Shown here piece after piece: positions 44,761 through 57,012 of a DNA stretch of 64,000 nt. The DNA is from Azolla caroliniana (lineage: Eukaryota > Polypodiophyta). The position numbers and the translations under genes are program-made. Positions within the stretch are counted from its first letter, which is position 1, and the number at the start of each line of letters is the position of its first letter. Where the stretch lies: positions 4,836,001-4,900,000 of the forward strand of contig JBHGNT010000017.1 of NCBI GenBank assembly GCA_043228905.1, in the 5' to 3' direction. The notes beneath the pieces were generated by a model. That model ran no database searches and had not been told where the DNA came from. It saw only the letters and a list, made by a program, of their open reading frames with translations.

Positions 44761-45240
44761 TGGGAAAAAAATTTGTGTCCTACATAAAATGTTTCAGCAT
44801 GCACATTGAACCCTCATACATACTAGCTCTTACACTATAGACTTTTATCGTTACCAACACATTCTATTCCTTGTGGAATCATTCTTTCTCTTATCTATGG
44901 TTCTACTGGAACCACAAACTAGATTACACTTTACTTTCTCTTGGTCACTTCTTTCTTCTCTTAGAAACAGAGAGGTGATACAAGAAAAACTTCCTTAAAC
45001 TCCCGATTCATCTATCCTGACAGGATCATCAATTTAGCCATGACTAACCACGTACATTAAAGAAAAAAACAACGTATTTGTATCATTACATGCATATAAA
45101 AACACATTGTCAGCTGTTCTGTTCCCAGACGAAGAACATCATCACTCCGACGCTCTTCTAGAAGGCTTCTCAGAGATGATGACTCAGGATCTAAACTGAG
45201 AGTAAACGGAGGAGAAGGTGAGGAAATTTACCAGAATGAA

Positions 45241-45314
45241 CTGATTCCTGATCGGGAACCCTAAACCTCGTCTGCGTCAGTATATGTCTTGATCTTTGGA
45301 AGGAGAAGTAAAAC

Positions 45315-45345
<31 letters not shown>

Positions 45346-45350
45346 GAAGG
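45241..45350 (-). promoter_or_regulatory. MED28 5' leader: telobox and (AAG)n
   Basis: aaccctaaacc (45257-45267), a telobox, and an (AAG)n run at 45320-45346 (CTT on the sense strand) lie in the probable first exon and core promoter of MED28. No ATG precedes the donor near 45228 on the minus strand, so the exon seems noncoding. Confidence 0.5.
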
Positions 45351-45379
45351 TTTAGGCCTTGTATTGTTACTTTAATTCT

Positions 45380-45740
45380 ACATAACTATAAAAGTAGCCC
45401 ACAAATCCTTCAGTTTCTTTTTCCCTTTTATGTAGTTTTCTATAACTATAAAAATAGCCCACAAATCCTTCTCTTCCATTTTTTTATGTAGTTTTCTATA
45501 ACTATAAAAATAGCCCACAAATCCTTCTCTTCCATTTTTTTTATGTAGTTTTCTATAACTATAAAAATAGCCCACAAATCCTTCTCTTCCATTTTTTTTA
45601 TGTAGTTTTCTATAACTATAAAAATAGCCCACAAATCCTTCTCTTCCTTCTTTTTTTTATGTAGTTTTCTATAGTTACTATAGAAGTAGCTCACAAATCC
45701 TTCTCTTCTTTTTTGTGTGTAGTTTTCTATAACTATAACA
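45380..45740. repeat. 55-60 bp minisatellite upstream of MED28
   Basis: Six to seven copies of a unit containing 'tatgtagttttctataacta' and 'aatagcccacaaatccttctc', starting near 45382, 45442, 45497, 45554, 45611, 45669 and 45729. The middle copies are nearly identical; the end copies are diverged. Confidence 0.95.
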
Positions 45741-48457
45741 GTGGGCCCCAACCCCCCTTACAAAGAAAACCTTTCTGCCCCAATGCCCACCATCGGAGAC
45801 TTCCTTTGCAAGTTATATAAAGTCAATACCACATTCTCGTTCCGGTATTGTCGCAAGTTATATCGTGAATTGTGCCATCATAACGGGGCCTCGCTTAAAT
45901 GTAGCAGACAAACTTATGTTTGCAATCTTGTGTGTTCCAAACTGGAATTCTAAGAGCGAAATGTAGAGTCGGTGCTGCAATTTGCAACTAACAAACTTTA
46001 CCCCAACACAAATCATGTTTCTAGATATGTGATGTTTTGCTAAGATAACATTGTGGATTTAGTTTATAGCTTTGTAACATTAACTAGAACCATGCATGAT
46101 CATCAAAATAGTTCATGGGAAAACTTATGCATACTTTAGGGCCCTTTGATCCCCTTATGGTTGGACATGTTCAAGGCATCCCTTCAATCTTCCTTCATAT
46201 CCTCCTTTCAAGTCATGATACATACAATTGCTTGTTCTCAAGAAGCTCATGAATGAAAGATCCTTGATTGTCGTTTGAGATACAACAATGTTTGTGAACT
46301 TATTGAAATGAAGTGCTGCTATAACTCATAGAGTAATGAGCAGTTTAAGATTTGGAATATCCTCGAGATTAGAGAGCTATTTAATCTCAATAATTTTTAT
46401 GTTATAATTCTTATATGAAGTCTAACTTTCGTAGAGCACTAGATGGGGTTTTTATAATAGAGAATCCATCTTGAATTTTTTTGCAACCAAAAGTTGAAGC
46501 TTACAAGTGACATTACACTTTTTCAACTAATGATTAAATTTGAAATTGGTTAGATGACTAATCTTCTCCTTTGAAGTGCACTTACTTCCCACCATAACGT
46601 CTAAACATAGTGACTTCACTTTCGTTGAGAGTATTTACTCATTATAAGACAACTTTGCATCATAAGATGCCTTATACTGGTTTTAGATTTGAATTGTGCA
46701 CTATTCATGTTAGTAATCAATTTTTAAACTTCAAAATTTGCTATATCAAGCTATTTATCATGTGCGAGGTGATGAACCAAATGTTGCTAGAACTTTCTCG
46801 GAAATGGGATTCCTGAATTGGGCGTAGTGGCACGGTTATTCTTCCAAGGAGCATTTGGCAAGGTTTCAAGTTATATCAATCTATATATTTTCACACGGTT
46901 GCACTTATGATGTGTTCTATGTGCTTTTTCAGTGCACCGGATGAAGAGCTCAACATTGATGTTATGAAAAAGCATTACTAAAGTTTTTGTTCCATATTAT
47001 GATATACCAAATTCTATACACATTTTTTTAGGCATCGTGTACTTGTGACAATATTTTATTAGGTGTAAAGGGAAAGCATATTATGCATTCTTCATTTGTA
47101 TTTATTTTTCCCGAACTATGAAGCCATATCTTAAGGTTTCTTGTAAGGCCACTTTTTGTGATGCCTAGGCATATGTTCTCTACATCCATTGCATATTCCC
47201 TTGAATTATTATCTAAACAAGGGAAAGTGAGAGATATGTGGCTCATTTGAAATGTTCATTCTTTCATTATAATAAATGGTTATCCATGTTCAATCGGTCA
47301 TGTGTTTTATGGATGGGACACATTTACAATACTTTTTGGGTGTATTATCAAAGTAATGTATGTATGGTTCTTAAAAGTTTTTAAGTTGATGTTCTTTGTT
47401 CTACATAATCTTAACAATAAATTATAATGTATCCAATCCACAAAGTTACAGATATACGGCTTGTTGAGCTATTCGCTGTTTTAAGCATGTTATGTGTCTT
47501 TTTCCTTTTGCCAAAACTGATATTGTAGTACATGTGTCAATTTATGCAGATCAGGATTTCATATTGTAAACTAAGTTGGAACTAAAGCTGTTTGCGTGTA
47601 CATTTGTTGGTTCTCACTTGAGTGAAAAAGATAGAAAACTACATTGCATTCCTTACTTTTAACAAATGTGGGAAACATTGAAGAATGATGTATCAAAGGC
47701 TAGAGGAGAGTACCTACAAACCAACACTTCCAAAGATGTTCCTCCACCCTAAGGTTTTAGGCTAGTGCCAATCTACATAGGTCATGATTAGTATGTAATG
47801 GATATTGTTAATTAGCTAAAAATAGGTTATGATTAGTTGATTAGAACATAATGGACATCAAAAAGTATAACTGTGTAAAAAACCTCTAACCATTAATTTC
47901 AGTATTCTCTAAGAGTATGATTTGAAGTTTCGAAACAAAGAAAGTAGTTCATTTAGGAAGAATAAAAAGTATTCATAACACATCTTGAGAACTATGAGAT
48001 TGTTAATCTCACATGAGAAATGTCAATGGTGTTGGAATGGACCAGTTTAATCATGTAGCATAAAAAAAAACACTTTAAAAGAGCCACAATAGAACACTAT
48101 TTCCAAAATAGCTTTCGTTACTTCAATGAATTTGAAACACTTTCCATGGAGGTTATGTGCATCACTTCTTCATAGTAACAACAATTATAGTGAAACCTTT
48201 CAAAATCATTATTGATCTATGATCTTGAGGGCAAAATTCGGCTCCATTCTTCTATTGGTCTGACTTCATTGCTGTCAAACTCTTACCATATACATAAGAT
48301 GAATAATGGAATGAAACTTCGAAACCAAACTGATCGATGAGCAACAACTTGTTGTTCCATCATCCAACTCAATCCAATAAAATGCAAAACAAGTCTCTTT
48401 AAAAAAGTCCGGAACCAGGGCACTAAACAAATCACGATTCCATGCACAAGAGCCGTC
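45741..48457. other. Gene-free DNA
   Basis: AT-rich DNA with only short open frames. It contains the probable 3' flank of the Sec14-like gene at its right end. I recognise no domain, RNA or clear transposon. Confidence 0.55.
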
Positions 48458-50752
48458 TTAGCAATCTCCATAATTCGGCTGATATGGGAATTCATTCCAC
48501 GGACCTGCATCTGAGTGTTCACATCCACCTTTGCACCGGCAAGTGCCACCGAGAAACTCTGGAAGGTTCTCAGGATCCACCAATTCGAGCAATTTGGCAG
48601 CATAATTTGATCCATGCACCTCAATCTTCTTCTGAGTGTTCTTGTCAAGCCATGGCTTGATGAGTTGCCACATGGCCTTGAAAGTGGTAGGGGCATTGAT
48701 GATGATCATCCTACCAAGGTGCTCTGGGTAGTAATCTTGATCGATCCTCGTAATCTTTTGGATGAAATGACGAACTGGCTTGCTCAAGTGCTTCATTGTC
48801 TAGACCCACCCATTAAAACACAAATAAGAATCACCCACCTTATAAGACTTACATACTCTAAACATTGGGGTATTGCAGCTGAAAAAACGTCATTCAAGTT
48901 ACTGAAACCGTATTACTAGACTAGTTGAAAAACATTACATTGCAAGCTGAAAAAAACTCGATTAAGACATTAAAAGAACGACATTGTAAGGCTGCCCAAA
49001 AACACATCAGATAGCATGCTGAAAAAGAAGTACATTGCTAGCCTAATTAATAGACACTGGATAGCATGCCTGAAAAGGACGATCGACATCCGAAAAGAAC
49101 CTCATTACTAGCCAATAAACATAAGGTTGTATGTTGACAATGGTTGATTAAGATGGAAATAAACTATTACTAGACAACCTAGTAGATATCGTATGTTGCA
49201 TGCTGAAAAAGACCGACCAAACGAGAAAGAACCACACTAGTAGACCAATTAATAAACATTGGATTAGATGCCGAAAATTGTCAATTGGGACGGGTAACCA
49301 AAACCTCATTGCCAGACTACTCAATAGACATAGCATTGCATATAAAAAAAGGTTGATAAAAACCCAAACAAGAGTCCATTACACTAAAACCAAGGGTACC
49401 ATTGCATGCCAAAAAACAACGATCAATTCATCAAGGAGAAAGCAGAAAACAAATTACATACCACTCCTTTCAGGTCCAAAATGGTTAATGATTGTGAAAT
49501 TGGCCTGCCAGCAATTTTTGAACATGCTGGAAATTTCCAGTTCAGCAGAATTTCCCACTCTTTGATGTGGTAGAGGAAGAGCCGGTCAAGAGTCGTGATC
49601 CGGAGGAGATCTTCCAAATGAAGCTGCCCATACCTTTCCACATACAATGGCCGCCCATGTTTGTCTGTCTTGTGGTGGAAATGAGGGTATAATTCTTTGG
49701 TTGCTCTTCTCTCTGGGAATGTGAAAGTCTGCAATCATCAAGCATTCCAACTCTTTTTAAATATATCATAAACAGATCTATCCATAATAGTAGGATTTAT
49801 ATGGCATTCTTATTTAAAGTAATCAGGTGAAGTCTAAATTCTTTGGTTGTTCTCCTCTGTATAAGTCATGCATATCTGTCAATGCTACGTGAGTTTCTTA
49901 TTTTTCTTATTTAAAGTTATAGTGGAAAGTACAATTCTTCAGTTGCTCTCATCCTTGTGAAAGTGAAGGTCAGTGATCGTCAAGCCTCCTCACTCCTTTT
50001 TAAGTATATGCCATACAGATCTGTCAATACTAGTAGGATTCATGTAGTATTCATATTTTAAAGTAACCATGTTAATATCTCCCAGTATGCATTACTACTG
50101 TACAATCTAACCCTAAATTGTAGAGTAGTGAATAGAATGTAGGGTTTCATCCATAAAATTAGAATGAAACCCCTAGAATTTAAATCCTAAATACTAAACC
50201 TTGCTATCATGCAACCTCTGAATTCAATGAATGAATCACAGACATACATCGATGCATGTTTAAACATACATACAAATTATAAATGCATAGGCCCACGGAT
50301 CGACATACTTGGTTATGTATGCTTGGTTATGCTGTGTATGTATGTATAAAGAAGATGAGAAGTGCCTCTACAATTTTGTGTCTGTGTACCAATTTCTGGC
50401 CACCACTCCACCATGGTGTCATAGATCATCCTCCCTTTTGTGTATGTGTATGTGTATGCTATGCTATATATAAAGAGGATAAGAGAAGTGCCTCTATGAT
50501 GGTGTCTGCACCAATTTCTTTGCGCCACTCCACCATGGCCTCATACATCATCCTGGCTTTCGTGGTATCATAAGCGCGTGCCTTGAGGAACCGTGCCAGA
50601 TCTGCATCAGTATCCTGAGATCTGAGAACACCCTTGGCATTGAGACAGAATCGGAGAAGACGAAGGGCTTCTTCTTGAGCTTCGGCGATGGGTGCATTAC
50701 ATTGGTTGCTTTCTGAGTGTTCTTCTTCATGAATGTCAACATTAACCTCTGC

Positions 50753-50785
<33 letters not shown>

Positions 50786-50929
50786 AGAAGAGAAATTCAG
50801 GGCGACCAAGTCGTGACTATCTTCACTTATACTCTTTTCTCCTCCTCCTCCTCGAGAATTGGTGCAATTGCTGTATAGGTGTCGCATAGGGCGGGCGAAC
50901 TTGCTCTGTGAAAACTTCAGAGCCGCCAT
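48458..50929 (-). CDS. Sec14-like / CRAL-TRIO lipid-transfer protein, three exons
   Basis: Exons on the minus strand are 50492-50929, 49462-49728 and 48458-48799, giving 348 residues, all junctions phase 0. Exon 1 codes for a basic start, a polyserine run (about 13 Ser), an acidic segment and the CRAL-TRIO N-terminal helices (DADLARFLKARAYDTTKA, YEAMVEWRKEIGADTI). Exons 2-3 code for the CRAL-TRIO lipid pocket: DKHGRPLYVERYGQL, LTILDLKGV, then IDQDYYPEHLGRMIIINAP and LPEFLGGTCRC. Sec14-type proteins exchange phosphatidylinositol and phosphatidylcholine between membranes and help phosphoinositide synthesis. The first intron seems to use a GC donor (GAG/gcactt), since no GT keeps the frame, and a copy of the exon end lies within that intron. 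There is no C-terminal nodulin domain. The start is the first ATG (MAALKF). Confidence 0.9.
50344..50562 (-). repeat. Tandem duplication of the Sec14 exon 1 end
   Basis: About 93 bases covering the last coding codons of exon 1 and the start of intron 1 (50468-50562) are repeated at 50344-50436 inside the intron at about 80 percent identity (accatggtggagtgg, gaaattggt, gaggcacttctc). The copy would read YDTMVEWWPEIG but has lost the frame needed for splicing. Confidence 0.85.
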
Positions 50930-51041
50930 CGGAAGAAAGAAAGACAAGAAGCAGCAGCAGGAACAGAGAAAAAGAAGAAGGAACAGAAAACAGAAAACAG
51001 GGCTTCGAAATCGTAAAAGGGAAGAAAGAGGAAGAAAGAAC

Positions 51042-51469
51042 TACAATTGGGGGGGGGGGGGGGGTTCCTTAGAAGGAATCAGTAATGGGTATAGCTTCAG
51101 GAAGGGGACATACTCTCTCTTCTCTCTCTCTTCTCTTCTCTTCTCTTCTCTTCTCTTCTCTTCTCTCAGCTACCTTAATAATACCATCGCTGAAGTCTGA
51201 CACACAGAAAATAATGAAGGGGAGGGAGAGATTTCCTACCCCCAAGCTATGCTATGCTATGCTATCTAGCTATGGTGATGGTGCCTGCGTTTTGTGCTCT
51301 GAAAACGCTCTGCTTTTTTCTTTTCCCAAAATTCTACTTCTAACTTCTAATTTCTATCTATCTATGATCTATCTATGGTATGGTGGTGCCTTGCGTTTCC
51401 AGAGCTCTGAACCTTCCTCTGTCTCTGTCTCTGTCTCTGTCTGTCTCTCTGTGTCTCTGTCTCTCTGTG

Positions 51470-51516
<47 letters not shown>

Positions 51517-51918
51517 CTCTGTCTTTGTCTCTGTCTCTGTCTATATATATATATACACTGTATATACAGTGTACACATACACAGACATTAGCTCTGTTTT
51601 TTTTTTTTCTTATGTACAAAATACATACATACATTATGTATAAGGATGTATGAAATTTTTTTTGTGTTGCTTTTTCTTTTGGGTTATCTGTGCTCTTTTG
51701 CTTTTGGATTATGAGTGCTTTTTTTTTTCCTTTAGGAAGCTCCAACACACACACACACACACACACACACATATGTGGGCTCCAACAAACATATAGTTAT
51801 GAATATAAATGATAAATGTGCATGATGTGTGTGTCGGACTCGTGTGTGTCCATGGAAGAGGCCCCAAAATCACGGCCGAAAATTGTGCTTTGTTTCCCCC
51901 CCCCCCCCCCCCCCCCCG
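51042..51918. repeat. Cluster of simple repeats upstream of the Sec14 gene
   Basis: In order: poly-G (51048-51064), TTCTC/TCTCT runs (51113-51166), a CTGT/CT compound run (51417-51540), a TATA patch with a small palindrome (cactgtatatacagtg, 51557-51572), (AC)n at 51745-51770 and poly-C (51897-51917). This probably spans the promoter and leader of the minus-strand gene. Confidence 0.85.
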
Positions 51919-51989
51919 AACTCCAGAATCGGTGGCGCCCGGCTCCATTTCCAATTCTCTTACCTTTTCGTCTCTTGGGAATATGAATG

Positions 51990-54900
51990 AATATCTATAA
52001 TACAAACCCGACGGAGAGGAGCGCATTCGTCCCCAAATTCACCACCACCATCATCATCATTGGCTTCTGCTGCTGTCCGAAATATAGGCATGTTTCTCTC
52101 GAGCAAATTCCATGTATAATCAATCATCGGAGTTTTCTTTTGCTTCCTTTCCCCATAATTTACCTTGAAAATGGGAACTCGGGTAAATCACTTGAAACAC
52201 TCACTAGCCTAGCTTATTAGTTTGAAGTTGAAAAAACTTTCCCCCAGGTATAAAAATTTGATGATGGCGATGGCAATTTTCGATGACCTCAAGAGGTTAC
52301 AAACAAACCTGAGTTGTATTATATGATACTCTTAAGAATATGGGTTACAAGAGTGTTTATGTTGTAATCCCAGAAAATGCTTTGCGTAGAGGTATATGAT
52401 TTTTATTGTAATCCTAGAATTATCTCGAAACATACATGGCCAATTAGTAGAGACAAATTTCCCAAAGAGAGATTATGATGTTTTAACATCCTCGATTTAA
52501 GAGTTTTGTGGGAAAACTGGGGTTATTCAGAATTTTGGTAAATCTCACTCAAAAAAAGGACACTTGAATGATCCCTAAAAAATCGCCTACTTACTTTCGA
52601 TAAAAAGGAAGCACGACTCTTTGTGTTTCTGAAAAACTAGGCTTTACATTAACTTCTCACACCAAAACAAAGCCTCGATAAAGCTATAGTTCAACAACTC
52701 AAAAGTATATTGGATTGTACATGTGTGCACTTACACATATGCATGAGAAAAAGTTAGTCGAACAAAAAATGGCCCATCAAGAACATAAGTCTAGAAGCGT
52801 TATAAGAATGAACCATTGAAAAGAATGGTGGTTCTAACTAGACTCGATTTAGAATCAATCAACAATGTCATAATCCAATGGTGGTTTCAAGGTCCCATGT
52901 CGGCAATTGGTTGTAAAGATATTGTTGATGGTTTCATAACAAAACCCACTTAACGTGAAGGTGTGGAAAACAGAAAGGACATGTAGTGCTAATTATCTCA
53001 AAATGTATACCACACAATGTTGAAGTTCCATAACATTTTTGTGGGACTTTCCACTTAGTAGTAAATTTCGGCGAAGGGGGAGGAGTTATGACAACTCCAT
53101 CAATATATTGAAATCAATGTCTTCTCATAATCTCGCAACCTTCTTGTAACAAAAGGACACATGGAAACATTTGTGAGTCTTTGGGTCCCATAAATCGACA
53201 TCTCTTGGCTTATGAGGATTATAAAATATCCTCCTCCAAAAAAGTCCCTCATATTGACTTCTTAGGATTGTATGGAAAGGAAGCAAAAAGGTCCAAAAGA
53301 CACATAAAAACAAATTTGCTTGTTCTTGTGAGGCGTAAGATATAACAAAATGGTTTGTAAGATAGTATGCAACACACTTGCTTGTGATGCACCAATATAT
53401 TCCTCTGTGAATGAGGTCTTTTTGTAACACCAATGTATCATGACATGGAAAAATATGGAGGCTCATGCTTCACACATTATACTACATAATTTGCACCTAA
53501 CTACAAAACCATATTCTTTGTTGAACAGGGAAATCACACACATCAATACATGTTAGAGCCCATCCCATTATCTGCCATCCGAACCATCATTAGAGCCCAT
53601 CCCATTATCTGCCATCCGAACCATCGCTTACACTCACTGCAATGTGAGACGGGGCATTAGAGCACAAGTGATGATAGTAGTTGATTGTGCACACTTTGGC
53701 TTAAACAAGTGTGGGGGTTTGAGTATCACTCTTTGATACAATGCTTTGTTTGCATTTGATCACATTTGACTATGTTTTCCACACATCGTCGACCAAATTT
53801 TTTGAATATTGAGAGTCACTAACCAATTTCACATGTATGATCTTTTTGGTCTTATACGTTATATTTGACCTTTGAACACAATTATAAAATCTATTTATCT
53901 ATCTTTAACAATGCAAGGAAGTTTCTATGAAAGTAAATGAATGCTTAAACAAGACTGAACATAAGTATACATTGAAAGAGGAAAAAAATGGGTATTGAGA
54001 ATGATGTAAGCAAAATGAAGAATGTATGCACAACAAAGTCATGGGAAAAAAAGGGTATCAAGAATGATGTAAGCAAAATGAAGAATGTATGCACAACAAA
54101 GTCATGGGTTGATGTATGCACATCTTGACCATTCTTTGTATTGGTTTTGTTGTTCCATTGAAAAGTGAGGTCTAACATACAATGTGTCTAATTGCTAGGG
54201 AAGGACCGTAAGTGTTGGCGTTTGAGTGGTCTATGTCGCGATGGCCATTTGCATTGGTTTTGAGAATTAACATTCACTATTACATGCTTCCCAACCTTGC
54301 CTTCATATCTACAAGGGCTGGTATATCTTTGCTTCCTCCTGACATGGAAGGTACAATGGACTAATTTTCCTTTGTGTTGCACATGTTGGTGATTGGATGT
54401 CACACCCCATAATGTTGGAGTTTGACTTGTTAGCCTTATTTCCTCATCCAAATCTCCTCATAATGGAGAATCCAAGTCTCCTTCTCTTATGACGGACTAT
54501 ACAATGGTTACTGTTAAACATCAATCATAGCATTTAATGCAACTTGGTGCATCTTCCCCGTCGAGGTACTTTGACTTACCAAATTGCACATTAATGATCT
54601 CAAGTACTATATGCGAGCCTTCACTAGTAAACTTTATGAGATGCTTCCTAAGTCTCATTACAAAGAATAAAGGTCCATATGACCCTTCATCGGAGCATTT
54701 GTGTTTTGGCCTTGATCTTGTTGTTATCAGGAGCCATAAGCTAGTATCATCAACTTCAAATGGTTCTACCTCCAAGGTTTACACATGTTTTGTCTCATCA
54801 TTATATATGTCAAGACTTTGAGAAGTTGTAACTAACTACATGCTTAACATGACCAACACAAAAGCTCCCCCATAACTCATGTTCGTACATCCCTTTAGGA

Positions 54901-57012
54901 CGAGTTCCATTCACTTGGACCAAAGATAGATACTCCAACCCTGGAGTGCTAAATTTAGGGTAGCCACACCCTCGCTCTTTCTTTCCCTTGGCTTTTGGGG
55001 TTTTGAGGAGTTCACAATTTTTGCGGCCTAAACTCTCGAGAGACCTTGTGACTCCTACCTATTGCTTAACCCTCAATGACTACAATTAGTCATGTGATCC
55101 AAGATCTATCTAGGTATATTGTGTTTTTCGGGGTTTACCTTGGGAAATCTACCAAGAAACGCCTAGCATTTCACAAAATTCAACCTCATTAAATCTAGGT
55201 ATATTGTGTTTTTTGGTGCCTACCTTGGGAAATCAACCTCATTAAATCTAAGACATTATTAAATGATATTCACAAATGTTAGTCTTAGTCATTTATTCAC
55301 AATTATAAATTATGTTAAAATTTTGAAGACAGCCTTTGGTATCAATACATGGGAAAATTTAACCATTTGTGTAGCCTAGGTTATGGAAACACTATTTTTA
55401 AAACAATGTTTTACTACTATAAAGAAGCATATAATTCATTGTTCCTCACCTTTAAAGAAAAGGAGCTTTATATCAACTAAACAAAAGAATCCAAAACAAT
55501 TTCAAAATGTCCTTACATTCATAGACTTGCAAAAGGTGTATATACTGGTCATGTTGAGAGTAGGTGTGTAAAATGAACCATTATTGTGTGGGAGTGTACC
55601 ATTAAGTGATCTCTCCAAGAGTCCAATAGTAAAACACATATGACATCAACCATATTAAAGAAGAAGTGTGCTATCTATCATTTATTGCCCTTAGTGAGCC
55701 CAACAAAGCAATCGCATTGACACCATACATTGGCTAGAGCCATTGAAGTGGAATAAGCCTCACCATTAAGAATATGAGAGCTGAACTCTTCCATTTACTA
55801 ACATAGAGTAATTCTAACGCAACCATACCAAAAGAATACATGTGTATGGTAGTCCTATATCTCCACATATAAAAAGTGCCACTAGTGCTTAGTTTGTAGG
55901 CGTGAACATCTTAATCTAATCAATTCCCCCCATGGAATGAATGCACCATTATTTCATGTTGTGGGGTCCGAAGAATAACAATGTTATACTTGCATGGCAG
56001 GGGATTTCCGATTTATAGAGATCAAAATACTAAAACATATCATAAATGAATTATATGATTTGATAACTAATTCCCATAATTATGCACCATATCATGCATG
56101 TCTTCCAAATGGAGTACATTTTGGATAATGCCTTTCAAGTTAATGTACAAATAATGTACAAATCAAACAAAGAAGACACTATTCTCTTATGGATATAGAA
56201 TGGAAGCAAAGTCCGTGGGCTACAAAGAATGGTAAAAAGGTGTAGAACAAAACAAATGTTCATGAACACCTTTAGTACCACTGATCTTGTCACCAAAGCC
56301 AGGTGAAGGGTGATGAATAATTTTATTGTTTTGAATGAATTCAAGAAAGCTTTTGACATGATACCCATGCATATCTTTGGAGACGAGCAGAAAAAATTGA
56401 ATATCAAGTAAATCATATGTTATCAATTTCTCAAATCTATAAAATATCATACGTGCATTATTGAATTTCTAAAACAATTAGGCATTGATTTGATGATTTT
56501 AACAAACACTTAAGCTGCACAAGGTTAAACGCACAACAGGAAAATTGCATGCATAATAAGTCGACTGTCAATAACCCTGAAACAAAGGTTTATGATTGTA
56601 GAGACAAAATAAGGATAAACCATGCATTGCAGACAACAATGAGCCACTTGAGAGTAGAAAGCTTTTTAAATACCTTCGGTTGGAAGCTCCCTCTAATTAC
56701 AGATCAAATGAATGTGATACTTGTTGCTTTTCTAATCTGCAGGCTATCACTATAAAAAGAAAATTATGGAAGCAAGAAAGAGAACTCCAGATGCATTTGA
56801 GAACATATACAATTAAAGAGAAGTGGTAGCATCGCTAAGTCTACTTGGAAAGAGTTTGAAAATGTCAGTCAAGATATGAACACGATATTGCTTCAGCTTC
56901 TTAAGATCAGATCACTTAGCCATGGATCATGGAAATGATATGGTTCATTCAAAAAAAATCTCACTTTAAAAAAAGATTATATTAAACTCAGCTATTTACT
57001 ATTAGAAGCGAC
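51990..57012. other. Gene-free repeat-bearing DNA
   Basis: No confident gene. A 37-base unit (ttagagcccatcccattatc and on) is duplicated at 53552-53625, next to 'gcaatgtgagac', a phrase common in plant LTR ends. A roughly 63-base unit is duplicated at 53984-54111 (gatgtaagcaaaatgaag). On the minus strand 54188-54775 has two open stretches of unknown origin. The word 'ctaggtatattgtgtttttggg'-like is repeated at 55110 and 55197. Old LTR retrotransposon debris is the likeliest content. Confidence 0.5.

Noticed and set aside
45378-45751. Repeat protein-like frame with KLHKK and GYFYSYR units
   Set aside because: The unit is a noncoding minisatellite; lengths differ between copies and break the frame, and it lies in the MED28 upstream region.
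48283-48696. 137-codon minus-strand frame overlapping Sec14 exon 3
   Set aside because: It is a shadow of the Sec14-like coding exon in another frame.
53540-53700. A complete LTR retrotransposon end
   Set aside because: The phrase resembles plant LTR ends, but no matching second LTR, primer-binding site or coding domains were found in the window.
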